Origin: Gyrodactylus bullatarudis
Lineage: Eukaryota > Platyhelminthes > Monogenea > Gyrodactylidea > Gyrodactylidae
Direction: 5' to 3'
Assembly: GCA_012064415.1 (NCBI GenBank)
Contig: SSNU01000095.1
Span: 480,799-544,798, forward strand
DNA length: 64,000 bases
Shown here piece by piece: positions 38,701 through 53,700 of this stretch; position 1 is the first letter of the stretch; every line of letters begins with the position of its first letter. Made by a program: the position numbers and the translations under genes. The notes below the pieces were generated by a model. It saw only the letters and a program-made list of their open reading frames with translations. It was not told the DNA's origin and did not search any database.

Positions 38701-41700
38701 AATCGATGTAACGGGATTTTTTCCATCGCAAGGACAAGGGATAACCCTAATAAAATTCAGGGTCAATGCAAAATAGAGATGTAACAAATTTTTCAACCTA
38801 CTTGAAAAACCTACTCAATTTATAATACTATGACTTCTTGACATTATTTTATATAAGATCAAGTATCAAAATGCTTTTCTGTGATAATATATACAAGTTT
38901 AAAGATCGGACTTTTTTAAAAATGCCGCTAGATTTTCAATGAATTTTCACTACGTTTTTACTAAAATTTCAAATATCTTTTTTGCTGATAAAGCTCAAAG
39001 TGTTTTTTTTCAATGAAAATAATATTAGAATCATTTCTGTTAAATTTTGTTGTACCACTATGCCTACAAGAGAATTTAGGGTAAATGGGCAATGCACGAC
39101 TATGCAAGGGAATGCAAACGAATTTTAGTTATTTTGGATTTCACACATCATTGTTATCAAAATTATATGAGGAAATTTCACGGAAAACTTTGATTTAATA
39201 AAAGATCAAAATTAGTTACATCTCTAATGCAAAATAAACTTTATTTCTGAGAGAATTAGACAAAAATCAAGACATAACTACAACGCGGTAATCTTCGGTC
39301 TGATCGTGATCCTAAAAAATTATTTCTACTGCTTTCTCACTTCAGAGTTGAAAATTTTGTAAAATTCAAAAATTTTCAATTTCATATGCATGAACTACCA
39401 TTATATCAAAAATCAGTACAAGGTATTTCTACAGTCTAGTTTATACGCATGGGATTAAAGACTCTTAAATGAGAATAAAAATCATACATTTATCGTCTGC
39501 ATAAAAATCCTAACCAACATTTTGAGAGAATTTGATGATATTTTTTAATTTGGGAATTATTTAAAGCAAATAAAATTAAGATAATCTCATACACAGTACT
39601 CAATAATTTCCTAACCACAATGCTATCACAAATAATGGGGGGGGGTATGTACAAAGGTATTTGGTGTTAGTGATGAATAAGATATGAGAAAGTAAAGTGT
39701 GGTTACATGAAAAACAAAAAATTTTTACACTTAGGAGAAATATTTGCTTTTTTTGTCCAGTGTCGTCCTCTGATCTGTTTCTTTTCCTTGGTGTTGAGAC
39801 CAAAGCTGCCTGTGAACTTATCAGAGTTGGCCTAGGTAGAACCAATGATTTTACGAATTTCTTCTGAATGCATAGGACTTTTGCTTTTCTATGAATAATG
39901 CCTCAGCAGTCTTATGAGCTACCACATTTTTCCCTGGTTGTTTGTAAATTATTTCAAAGTTTAATGGGGAAACTTTCTCTGGTCAGGTTCTTGTATGATC
40001 TCTGATGGCTGTTGTGCCTGTATAAAGGTGCTCGTTTATTCTCTCCTCTAATCTTCTGCACGTGTATCCAATGTATTCTGATTGACAAAAACATTTGAAC
40101 TTGTAAGCAACGTGAGTCTGTTTGAGAGGATCTAACTTGTCTTTTAACTGGTTGGGAAACATTTTGTTAGTCCTGAAATAGATTCTCACTTCTTCGTTTG
40201 GGAAAGTATTTTTGAAGACTTCTTTAATCTTTTTCTTGTATATCTGACTTGTTTGGTCACCTTTAAACGGCATATACAGACTGGTTTTGGGTTTTTCTTC
40301 TTCCTCTTGTTCTCTCGGCTCGATCTCTATATTTTCCACAAATTTCTCTAAAGTTTTGGTAATGAATATCTTTGGATAGTAGTTCTCTTCAAATATCTTG
40401 ATTAGCTTTTGTTTTTCCTCTTACCATAGTTCTTCTGAGACTATCTTCTTGACTCTTTTGAACAGTGAGATTATTAACCCTCTTTTTGTTTCTCTTGGTG
40501 AAAACTAAAGATAGTTCAAAAGTTTTCCTGTGAATGAGGACTTCCTGAAAATTCTTCTTTTGAGTTCTCCTTCTTGATTTCTTTCGAGCAGTACTTCTAG
40601 AAATGGTAATGCTTGATTGATTTCATTCTCCATGCTGAATTTCAGATTTGGATGGGCATTGTTAAAAGAATTCAAGATTTCATCTTGGTCGTCTTTATCT
40701 TTGATAAGCAGGAACGTGTCATCCACGTATCTTATATATTTTTGTGTCTTTTCTATTGTTTGTTTCAGGTTCTGGGCTTCTATCTTTTCCATGAAGGCTT
40801 CTGCTAATATAGGACCGAGTGGTGATCCCATGGCTACTCCGTCTTTTTGTATATACAGTCTGTCATTGAATGAAAATACGACATTTCTGCAACACAAATT
40901 TATCAATCTCCTTAGTGTTTGACTCCTGAGTGGGAAATTTGGGCTGACTTGTTTGGTCCTTTCAAAAGTGTAATCGACTGTTTATTCTCAAGGAATGTTT
41001 GTGAAAAGTGATTCAGCATCTAGTGATAACATTTTTGTGTTCTTTGAGTCGACATTCCATTTTTATTTTTCATGGAACCACTCTTTACTTTCTCAGATCT
41101 TATTCATCAGTGATGAATCATCACTAACACCAAATACCTTTGCACATTAACCCCCCCTATTATTTGTGATAGAATAGATTTCAAAGTATGTTACTCACAC
41201 CAAAAAATGTGATAGGGATATATGACTCTTACATGTATATCCCAAAGCTGCCCAATATATCACATGTAAAACAGAGGGACTTACGCACCGAAAACTGACC
41301 AATCAGATTCAAAACCAATATCTTGTACACATTTTCTTTATATAAATCTGGCATGTAAAAGCTGATGAGTATGCCACGAAATAAAAGCTCTATATTCTTA
41401 TTACTAATTGGCATCACCTTCTTTCTTATGGAAATAAACGTAGCTCAACTAAAATCAGAGATCCAAACGTTTCTCTCTCTCAACCGAAGTTAAGTTATTG
41501 TGGAATTTCTGTCAATAATAATTCATATGAACAATAATATTTTCGAACTTTAACAAGAATATTATTTGATTCTAAACTCATAGAGAAGTTTAGAGAAAAT
41601 GAACGAATATTTTAGTGATAAACGTTATATTTCGCCGAGTCTCTTCAGACTCTACCCCGTGAGAGTATCAATGTTGAACAGCTTCGTGAGTAGAAGATTT

Positions 41701-44700
41701 TAGCCTATAATATTGGTTTAGAATTAACAAAATCTGAAACCAAAGATCCCTCACCTAGCGTTAGCTCAACTCAAACGGATAAAAGTGAAAATAATGAGAA
41801 GTTGGCTGTAGCCGATAATCAACCTATTAATATATCCAGAGTTCTGGCCCAGCAATAATTTCAGAATTGGAAAACGTTGAAATTAAACAGAAGTCAACAG
41901 TAGTTGATAATCAAATTACAAGCCAACCTGTAAGATGAAAGAGCTGAGAGCAGTCTCAATTGAGAGAACGGAAAACACTGGGCCGAAAACAGAAATTTAC
42001 ACTAAAATTTTTGAAAAATGGGAAAAAACAAGTAGGGTATAAATATTTTTGAAAATTTCAGTGGGATCCATTTGTAAGCTGTAACAGCGACATGGACTAA
42101 TTCATTTAAGTGATGATTCATGATGAATCATAAGACGAAACTTGGGGATATAAAGCTAATTGATATGAAGCTGGGAATCTATGATTTTTACAGAAATCTA
42201 GATGTTTTCATCAAAAATTCGAATATGTCAAAGATTTTTTGGACTCCTACTCATGTTGCCCACATTCACCAGTTGAAGGAAAAATTCTGAAAAAAATTAT
42301 TTTTATGAAAAATAAGTCCATTTTTCAAATTTCAATTTGGCGCCAAAATCTCATTTTTTTGAACTTTGAACTGAAAATTTTTATTGATTTGAAAGTTCGA
42401 AGTTTATCAAAAGAGGTTTTTCAGGATCAAGATTAGACAAGAAAGCTGACTAGCACCGTCGAATTACCGACAGTTATCCCATTATCGAGAGATTTTGAAT
42501 TATCTAAATTTCATTGATTTTAAACTAGTGAAAAATGGCCAGAATTTTTTCCTTCAACTGGTGAAAGTGGGCAACATGAGTAGGATTCCAAAAAATCTTT
42601 GACACATTCGAATTTTCGATGAAAACATCAAGATTTCTGTAATAATCATAGATTCCCAACTTCATATCAATTAGCTTTATTACTTGAGCACCTAGAACGA
42701 AATAATTTTGGATAAAGTCTGTAAGTATAGGTGCTGCACTATTACACTTTAATTTCACTGTTTTCAATCTGAAAAAAAGATTTGCCTCTCACTTATTTGT
42801 AGAAATATGATGAAATCATCATAATAAAGAAATCTAAGAAAAGATTTTATCTTTTGAATTAAAAGAATGTTTATGTAATTGTAACATTATAAAAATAACT
42901 TGGAGATAAAATCAATGAATTGTTTATTAAAATTCTCTTTCACTTACAACTCATAAGAGATGATCTTAAAATGATATTTTAATTCTTAATTATATAGAGT
43001 AGTTGGATGTAGGGAAATATTTCCAAGGCTAGTTGATATGTAAAGATGGGATTTGATTAATTTTACAAAAATTTCTCAATATTTTCTCATCAGATAGTTA
43101 GGGACACAAATATTTAAATATCAATCGAAACATTAATGGAAAAAGGGTCATTTTCAAATATGCGTCATTTTAACATTTGAAAGATTAAAAAAAGGAATTT
43201 GAATATGGTGGTAAAAACTCCATAAAAAACACCATTTCTCAGATAAATTATATTTTTGTAATTTTGGTTAATTTCTAATAGAAATTTTCTATTCTCATAA
43301 ATTTCAAATGGCCCAATTTCCCGCAATAATGTTAAGATTTTGGGAATTTCTTTGGCCATATTCAAATTCTCTGTCTAGCAGTGATTATTCAAAGATTTTA
43401 GAGACGGAGTCGAGGTCTTTATCTGTAAAAACTTTGATCTTTATTGCAAGATTTTTGATTTAAAGAATGAATTAGTTTCTCTAGAGAAAGTTCTAATGAT
43501 ATTTTTAAAATTGGGATGGTACTAATAGAATATTCGAAACATTTTTGAATAAAAAAGAAGTAAAATAAACTCACTCAAATTGATCAGTTAGGAAGAGACT
43601 GGAATAACTATTCTGATGATTAAAATTTGGATGGTTGTTCTTTGACAACTGAAAGACATCTGAGCATGAACTATTAATCGAGATGGAATCTCGACTAATT
43701 ACAACACTTGAATTGCTCTCAGAATCAATAACAGAATAATGTAAAATATTATCCTCGTCAAAGGATCGTTCGTCTGATACTTGAGAGCTCATCTGCTCCA
43801 ATTCCATTTTCAAATCTGCCAGCTAAAATTGAAAAGAAAATTCTGATTGCTTGGAAAATAGCACCGAAAATGTTTAGTTTTTGGTAAAGAAAGCTCATTT
43901 TGAAGATTTAAAAGTCAGTTTAATATTTAATGAATCAATAATTGTGATAAATATGGCCTCAAAAATAGTATCTCATAAACTGAAAATTCAGTAGAAAAAA
44001 TTACTTTGAAGAAAATTTTTGAGTAAAAAATAGTACTTTACCGTAAAAATTTTTAGTATTCAAATCTTGTGTTATCAAAATTTCTGTTTTTTGTTGAGAG
44101 TTTTTTCATGATAGAAAATGATATGTTCAACTATCATAGCACATACAAAATAAATCTTTTTATTCGAAATTTAAAATTCTAAAGGAATATTTTCCAGCAT
44201 AGTTTGCTCTAGCTCCTAACATATCAAAAATCTATTTATCAATTCATCCAAGAATGTGATTACTAGTTAAGGAACGCTATATACTGAGACTTAATTTGAA
44301 AAATAATACAAAAAAGTACCTGAGCAACAATTTAGTACAGAAATAGTACCAGCTATCTTTAAAATGGGTTTAGAAGAGAAGATATTTTCTTCGGATTATC
44401 ATAACTCAGCCAGTCCTCTATCTAAAAATAAACCAAGTAGTACTTTTTTGAGGCCCTAGTGATAATTAATACTATAATTTATCTGAACCTAACAAGTTGC
44501 TAGGAGATTATTGGTCCCCACAAGAAGTTTCTATTTCAAGATGGTGAGAGACTTGTGGATTAGAGGTAAATTTTTTAACTTGAGTCAGAATCTAATTCAA
44601 ATGGTGAATAGAACATAATTATTATAATTTCTTAACCCAATATTTGATTGAGACATGATGGATGTGAACATTTTGCATTATATCTAATGGGGAAAAATTA

Positions 44701-47700
44701 ATCTTCATTTCGTCAATATTTTCTCCCATCAAAGGTCCTGCTATGTTTTTGTATAAATTTTTCAATCATTTATGAAATAAAGTATGATCAAACAATAATG
44801 AAGCAAAATATTCATCATTTTTTATCAAAAACACTAGTAATATCCAGGTTATTTGAGTTAGATGAGATCAATTAAAAATAAGTTTAATTTCCAGATTGAA
44901 ATTCAAAAAAAAAATTCAATAAATTTAAAGTTGATAAATAAAATTCAAACGATAAAAAATGCATACTTTAGTAAATACAGTAAAAGAACAACTACTGTAA
45001 ATACACATTCGAGTGCCATTTATTTGAGAACTCATACTCAATTGATGAAGTTTAAGTAGTTGAGCAAGCAATATTCATTGAAATAAATTCTCTCTAACCC
45101 AGAATGAAATAATCGAAAAAAATTCTTAGAAAATGTATTTCAAAATCATACAAATTAAAATCTAGATAGTAAATGTTGTCAAGCTTAGATATCTTGACCA
45201 ATAATTGAGTCATATTAGACAAACGTAACACTGCTGTGAAGAGCAATCAGAATTTAGCAATAGCCTACCCTAGGTTATATAGACAAGTTTCGTAAAAATA
45301 AACCAATTATCGTAGAATAGAAATATCACCAAATATAAGAAAAAATAATTTTGAGGAAGAAACTATTCAAGATACCCTGATAAAAATATTCCTCTTTTTT
45401 GGTCAGTGCTATAATCATGAACTAACGATTACAAATTCTCTACGATAAGCGTGAATTTTATTTTCTCGGACACAAATGACATTACAGTGTAGTTTCGGTA
45501 AAGAAATTATGACATATTAGATAGAGAAAGTGGTGATCTGAATTAGGTCAATTCAAATGTTTAGACACGAAATCGGTCAATAATGTATTGTTTGAATACT
45601 CTGTAATGAGAGAGCATATTTTATAGATTACTTGGATATCCTTAATTACTTGTTTTCGTTAGACATACATATTGAATAATTTATCAACAGTATATCAAAA
45701 TAATTTGGCAAAATCCTTCACTCTTTCAAAAGATTCATCCTCAATGAGAAAATACCTTACAAGAGAATATACGAGAATTCTTAATATTACAAAGATTACA
45801 GCCAAGATTGAAAATCAAATCAAGAAAAGTCAATTGAATTTGGTTTTAATTGATACCGAACCTGTAACTAAATCAAAAATAATTATGCAATTAAAAATTT
45901 AGGGGTCAAAAGAAAAAGATGTAGTAAGCACTTGAAACTATATAGATAGATTTCTCAAGTAAAGATAATGAGTTCTGTTTCTCTCACACCTTACCTCTTC
46001 TCCCTGATATCAAGCCGATGTAAGAGCCAGATGATCTCTATTTCTACTGTTACAGAAAATAATTTTTGTTCAATCTTTCGTTGAAAACGCGTTACGCTCA
46101 ATCAAAGAAAGTTGCTTTTTTAAACCAACAAAGCCATTAATAAAAAGCGAAATTAATTTTACCAACAATTGAAATATAAAATCAACTTAACCCTAGACAT
46201 TTTAATTTTTCCTTATGGGAGTTTTAATACAAATGGGGGGGGGGGGCTTAAAGACCCTCAAATGTCATTCTATGGTTAAAACTATTTAAGAGGTATCAAA
46301 ATCTGTCACAAATGCTAGATTTATTTGTAGATTTATCTACAAACCATATTATACTTTCAAAAGACTAAATCCGAATCATCACAATAGAATACTTTGGGTA
46401 GATGACAGTTCTATATTTCAAATGAGGTAAATCAAATAGGCCGAATAGCCTACCCTGTAGGGCCTACGGTAATAAACAGAATTTCGTATTAAAATGTCTA
46501 TAAGAAAAAAATTGAAAATTTCAGAAAATCGTTTGATGCACAGATTTGAAATCATTGGGTACAAATAATAAATCATACTGCACCAACCAACTTCATCAGT
46601 ATATATTTTTAAGTTTATTTTATGAGTCCAGTCTAACTTCTCTTCCAGAAGTTTCAAAAACTTTTCTAACATATCTTTCGATTCTGAAAATTCTCGGTTA
46701 TTCGGCTAAAAAACTGAAGATCAAGAATGGTTCCTTTACTCTGCCTATTCAAGGGTTAAATAGATAAATTTAAACTTAAACATATATTATGCTAGAATTG
46801 ATCAGTTTTGGGAAAAAACAAACAAGGAGACAACAATGCAGAAGGATTAATGAAAGCTTCATTGTATACAACATAGAGAATAAATCTGATCAAATATGTG
46901 TACAGTTATTCTTGTTTGAATATATGTCTAAGACAAACATTCATAGTCCAAAGAAATAAAAAATGAAAACACATGGTATCAAATCCAGATCTATCATATC
47001 AATCTTAATATGAAAGGTTATTTTTTAGAAAACAGAAAGAACTCTTGAAATTACTAATGCTCACCGTTTTTTCATAATTTCAGTTAGCAAATCAATTAGC
47101 ATCAATAAACAATGCATACCAATTATAATAATATTTTTTTTCTGTGAATCCGGAGAAAAATATTGAGTTTTTTGTAAAAATAGTAAATTCTCATCTTCAT
47201 GTCAATTAGGTTTATATAATATTTGTTTTTTCATTGGATTATAATACATGGTAATCCTTACAAAATTAAATGAATGATCAAATAACATATTTTTACCCAA
47301 TTATAAGTTTAAACTGAGAAAAAAAATCTTCATAAATAAACAGAATGTAGAGCGGTATATAAAAAGACCAAGTTGAGTTCTAGCTTTACATAACTTCAAA
47401 AAAGGTGTGTTTTCTTGAAACTCATTCGTTACAGCTTGTATTTTGGATAGAAGTAAGAATTTTCAAAATTAATTTTTCTCACTTTTGATTTGCCTGGGGA
47501 TGTTCTTTAACTTGGAGAGATTGATAGAATTAAACTTATCAAGTTTAATTATAAGTACTTTGAGTATTCTCAATGTGATTTTATAGAAATTAAATCTTAA
47601 TTTCATCTTCGAATAAAAGTTTTAAGCGCTAAATTAAAAAATGAATAGCGTAATCGAATTGTCACGATGATACAATCAAGACTATTTAATTCAGGAAGAT

Positions 47701-50700
47701 TTATCCTTTTTTAATTTCTTCAAAGAGAAATTTCGTTACTATGGAAATTCTTTTTTAATAATAGAAAATCCATTGCTAATGGAGTAGAATTATACTATAG
47801 GAAAATACTTGGTGCTAGAAGAATATTTTTACAGATTATTTTTTGTGATAGATAATTTAGTTTAGTTGCCAACCTTACTGTTGATCATGGATTCTATTTT
47901 CATTTCAGGTAAACTAACATGATGAGTACTCAAATTAGTTCTATTCTTTTGATGTCAATTCAAATTGAAGAAAAGATTTTTCGGGCTGATTGACAAAAAC
48001 ATGATAATCTATTAATATCCTAATGAATAAATTCATGGATGAGAAAATTAGATCAGTATTTTTCTAATAAATATACATTGTACTTTAACTTTAACTATAA
48101 TTCATGAGAGTAAATTTTTCTCAAACACGTTTAGAAAAATTCAAGTTACTCTTTGCCGATATGAATATTTTAGAATTTAATTCTAACTGTACGAATGCAT
48201 TGAATCAATTCGCAAATAATTCAATGTCAATAATTACCAAAAGGTAAGGAAGTAAATGGATTTTAAATTCCTTCTATTCTAGATTTCCACAAGATTCGAG
48301 AATATTGAGTGGCAAGAATCTAACGCTCTCCTTTAGACCGAATTATCACGTCTGGAAGGGGGAAAAAGCAGAAATATTTAATCATTTCCTCATAATGAAA
48401 GTATCTGTTTTTTCAGCTAGTTACATTGGACTAATTATAATGGGCAAGATTAGATCTTATATCAATCATGAGGAAGTAAGGACAATTAATTGAAACTATT
48501 GAGTCAATTTCAATGCAATATAATCAAGTCGGTTAATCTTGTTTCAAATTTTTACACGCCTTTTTTCTTAAACAATGAGTGCCTAATGAGAGTAGTTCTC
48601 GAAAGTTGGCGAATATTTTTGTACAACTCTTGTGAATTTAGCCCGTGGAATGTTATTAATGTAAAATATTTGCATTCAAATTACATAATTTGTAAAGGTA
48701 ATTAAATATGAAGGATTTTTCATTAAAAACTCAAAAAGGATAAGGATCGCTCACTTTTATAGGCTGAAAAACTTTATTGATTTCCAAATGTGAGGGTAGT
48801 TATAAGATGTTTTTATGATCCGAGTTAGACAAGGAATCTAATTACCAACATTTTTACCAGCCGTGCGTAAAATTTTTTAAATCAACCAAAAATATCAAAT
48901 TCAATCTCAGATATGATAAATTCATACCAAAAAGAACTCAGATTATCGTATAAACTAGGTTCTGACTTAATGCATTTTGATTAATAATTCATCAGAATGT
49001 AAATTTATCTCACCTTTATTTTATTTTGATTAACAATTTGCTTGTACTTTCGACGTGTCTCACGAGAAAATTTTTTGTTCTGAGAAAACAATAGATTTGC
49101 TTCCATTATATTGTTCATATTATTTATTTCGAGAATTAATTGTTTACAGCGACTAGGATTCTTTACACGATTTTCTTTGTAGCATTTTGTATCTGTGAAT
49201 AAAAAATAAAGATAATTTTAGGGTAGGTTTCATTCAAGAAAATAAACCTGTTTATGAAACTCATGAAATCAAATTAAAATTTAATTTTTTAAATGTAATC
49301 AGAGCTGGAAAAGTTATGTAAAAGTAATTTTCATGATCAACTAAATCTTGCTGGAAATCGAATAACTCGAAAACTCAGTTGTAGAATTTTTTAAGAAGCG
49401 TATATCTGAAATCAGCGAAAAAATCTCTACAAAAGGGGAAAATATTGTTGAGTAGAAAATAATAAAGTCCGATTCGTAAGACCGTGTTATAAATAACAAT
49501 TGTTGCTCATAGTTTTACAATGAAAATAATTTCTTGGTCAGAGTTTAAAAAAAAGAAAATTATACTGAATTTAAAGAATTCTCATCATTCGATATTTAAG
49601 TTCTAGTAAAAATCAAACTTAAAGTTTGAAAAACCATAAAGTTTTACAAAAAATCAGATTTTATAAAATAATTAAATTATTTGCAATGTGAAAAATAAAA
49701 GCCATTTCGATAAAAAATAGTTCAAGATGCAAGCATGTAATTCAAAAGGTTACAGGAAAATCAAAAAATAAAAAAACTAATCAAAAATCTTTGTAACATA
49801 CCTTTCTCGTCATTTGATTGTGATATAATCTCTTCGACATTTGAGATTTTTTCCAACGTCTTCCCCTTGTCCAACGACTGAAATATTGACAATTTAAAAT
49901 TAACAAGCTTTTTCAAGCGATTGGAATCCGGATCAGGCGAGGGAACAAGGGAATCAACACTCTGGGATTTTTTCTGATAACAATTAAAATAAATCAATGG
50001 AGCTTTTGTTGTTTCTCTCTTTAATTTTAAAACATTTAAAACTTTATGGCATAAGTTGGCATATTTTTTTGTTATTTTAGTTTTATTACTAAACATTATC
50101 AGCTCAAAAGTTTGTAAATTTTTGAAATTCAGGCCAGTTTCGAGCTTCAGAGTAATTTTAATGATTTTTTGATCATTTTCTATATCCTTTATTCAAATTT
50201 GTTTCATCTGAGGATTGGGGAAAATGAAAAGAGTGTCTTTATTTCTCAATGATCTTTCTTTATTGGCATTGGTGATTATTGCTTCAGGATGAAATTTTAC
50301 TCAGCATTGAAAAGAAAAATTTTATACAGTATTCCATTCTTTATCAAAAAGATAGTAGATTCTTCGATTCTAATATGCTCCCTATTATTTTGCCTGGGTA
50401 GTAATTTTTTTTCAGGATGAATATTTTGTTAACATATTTATTTTCCTCCAAAATAATTTTTTATTATATTGACAAAAATTGTGTCAAATGGCAGTCCAAA
50501 AAGTTGTCTATATTTAAATCAAAATTTGCATCATTTTTAAAGAAATTCTTGTTGTCTGGATTCATCATCTTTCAAATTAATTGTTGGGTTAATTCCAAAA
50601 AACACCTCCAGAAAATTTAATCTTCAAAAATCTCCCCAAAAATGACCCCAATAAAAAATTCAACGCTTCGTCAAATAATTTATGCTTACTAGATTTATTG

Positions 50701-53700
50701 TCAGATACGTTTTTTGAACAGTAAAACTTCCATTCAAAGATTAAAAGTGAACTTTCTACTTACATAGAACCTTAGATGGAAAAAAACTTACGCGATTCTA
50801 GGTTCTTACAAATCTTCGCTAACCCTAAAGAAGATCTATATTATTTTTCTTAAGATCGAAATAGGGAAATTAGAAGAGTTGTTAATTACAACGAACTCCA
50901 ATATTCTTGTAGTTTTTTAAGTTGGAAGTTTCCCCTGAAAAGTATGTCACAAATGAATACAAATTTATCTTCTTGAAAGCAGCTTACTCGGAGATTATCA
51001 TGCTCTGTGATGCCGAAAATCTGAAGAAGTCGGAACTTGAAGGTTACAAAAAAAACGTGGAGGACCATGTAAAAGCCGTAAAAATCAAGAGCTGAAATAA
51101 AGTTTAATGAAATTTAGTGTTGAATAAAATAATTTTCTTTAAGAGTTTCTTTTGAAAATTTTTGGGGTGATTATTGGAAAAAAATTCCTTTGAGGTGATT
51201 TTTGGAATTAACCCTTAATTTTTTTGGGAAATTTTTTCAAGTTCTCGTTAGAGTCTGAGGTCTAGTAATAATCTCACTCAATTTATCAAATGAAACTCTG
51301 ATCTGTGATATTGAATCTAAATTTTCAGTCACTGACAGGATTGAAGTTCTTAATTTAAGAAATTAGATAACTCTTCTAAGAAATACAAGATTGATAGAGA
51401 ATTTGATTTATAAATTGAAATCTTATCAAAAGTTTTTTCTTTTCCAAGAGATGAACTAGTGAAAATGATCCTTTTTCAACATTTACCCGTGTAATAAACA
51501 TGAAATTTGAGTCGTTATCTTATTAGTTACTTTATTGCAAGCAAATCAAAAGATTGCTATATTCTATGTTGATCAAAATCTCGAAAATTAGGTAAATTCA
51601 AAGTTAAGAAACCTATTTAAAATTCCTGAATAATAGCCTAGACTATTTAGAATTCTTCAAAATTTATTTAAATGAAAAAATAGGCCTCGAAATGATGTAA
51701 CTTTGAATTGTTAGTTATAAATCGATGGAGTATAGATTTGTAATTAAACATGTTCTTCTCAAGATTATCGAGTAGGAGATAAAATTAACATGTTGTTGTA
51801 TCTATAACATAAAATGTGAGTATAATTCATCTGGGACATTCATATGGTTAGAGTATAGCAGAAATGTAATTAAAAATTTTATCCAGCAGACACAGAAAAT
51901 TTGGCCAAATAATTTTAATTGAATTAAATAAATGAATAGGAAATGCGTAAATATGATTACATTTCTAATAACATAATGCCCCTTGGAGAGAGAATCCACG
52001 AAAAAAATGTATAGATTAGGAACGTTGACAAATTTTAATGATCATCACTAAGAATTCATCAATACTACACATGAATTATTCCCCTCATCATTATAGAGCT
52101 TAACATGCTAAATAAGGATAACATTCTTGAAACGTTGTTTATCGCTCAGATGAATCTCATAATGGAATATAGAAATAGTTTTTTAGAAATAGATAATATG
52201 CTGGAAATTAGATTGAATTTTGCAAAATACTGAATAGAAAAAGAATTTTAAAAAAGCGTTTGATATTCAACCAACTACGTAGATTTTCGAGGAGCTGAAA
52301 TTTTAGCTTCAAAATGAGATTCTGACTTTCCCTAATGAACAGTAAGGATCAATCTAAAAATTTGATTGGATCACTACCCTTTAGTTTGAATTGTATGGAA
52401 ATTGAAAATTAAATTTTTCGATAGACTTGATACAATAGATATTGAGGGAAAGTAACTCAACTGGGTAAAATTAATAAATAAATTGGGTGTATTCGTTACA
52501 AAATTGATGTTGTTATATTACAGAGTGTGCTTATTAACAATAAATTATCTGTCTATATTTTTCAGTTTGATGAGCGAAAAAACCGTAATGAACCGTTGAA
52601 ACTTGACGAATTGAACTTTGATAAATTCAATATTTTCATTCTCGAAAAAAATTCTCTATCAATTTCGTATTTCTTGATTGAACTCTTTAGTTTCACTCAA
52701 TTTTAAGCCAAAACTAAATTCAGAAATCCTAAATTTCTATCTGCACTGAATGTAGGCTAGAAAGATTAGCTCGTGGGTTAGAATTTCTTCCTACCTTACT
52801 ACGTGGCACGTATAAGACGGAAAGTTAATAATTTGTCACGTAGTTCTCTAGAGAAAGAGAGTAGTAGCTATAGAATCTGAATGCTCTGTAGCATTAGAGA
52901 CACTGAAAAGGTGTTTAAAGAGACCATGGCAACAATTAAAATTTTCTAAAGTGATAATTATCAACTGGGAACTTACTGTAATGCCGAAATTTATTACTCG
53001 ATTGAGCTTATTTGTCTGACATTGATTCAGTTTCGGAGAATACTTTAAATTAAAACGAGTATTCAGTATGGCTCTTGATGTTTGCAAGGACAGTAATTTA
53101 TCTTCAAAACGAAAAAAAGTTGATAGTGTATTAGAGCAGGTGTTAATCACTATTTTATTGAGAATAACCTCAATATCAGTGGAGATTTGCAAAACTACTC
53201 ACCATTGCGTAATATTTCTTTTGCGGTATTATTCAGAGTAGAATTTTCTTCGATGAATAATCTATTCTTCTCTTCGACCTCTCTGTAGATTTCCATTTGT
53301 TTATCTTTTTCTTCGATAACCTCTTTGAAGTCATGCGGGGGAATACCAGTTATAGTCTAAAATTAAAAATAAAATGAATGAATTTATATTTGAAAAATTT
53401 GAATTAAATTTAATCGTCATTTAAGTGATTAAACTGTAATGCATATTTAGAGTTTTAACTAAAAAAATAAAAATCCAATGTACAAATAAATGAGTGAAAT
53501 AGGAAAATTATTTTAGAACCCTTTTCAAGTGTTTATTTTAAGCAGTTTGTTCTCATGACATTGGGTAATAAAATAGGGAACACGATTATTTATAAAAATA
53601 CACGAAAGCCATAAAATGGATTACAAAGTATTTCTACCAATGTTTTCCATGAATCTCAAGTATAAATTTTATTTCCTAAATACCACAGGAATAAAAATAA

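Noticed and set aside
41687..41704. An 18-nt GT...AG stretch that could be read as a micro-intron
   Set aside because: The surrounding frames are already broken and no homology supports a gene here; chance GT/AG is likelier.
42525..42767. 80-codon extension of the microexon region
   Set aside because: It reads through the splice donor into a fold-back MITE arm; the downstream exon phase does not support it.
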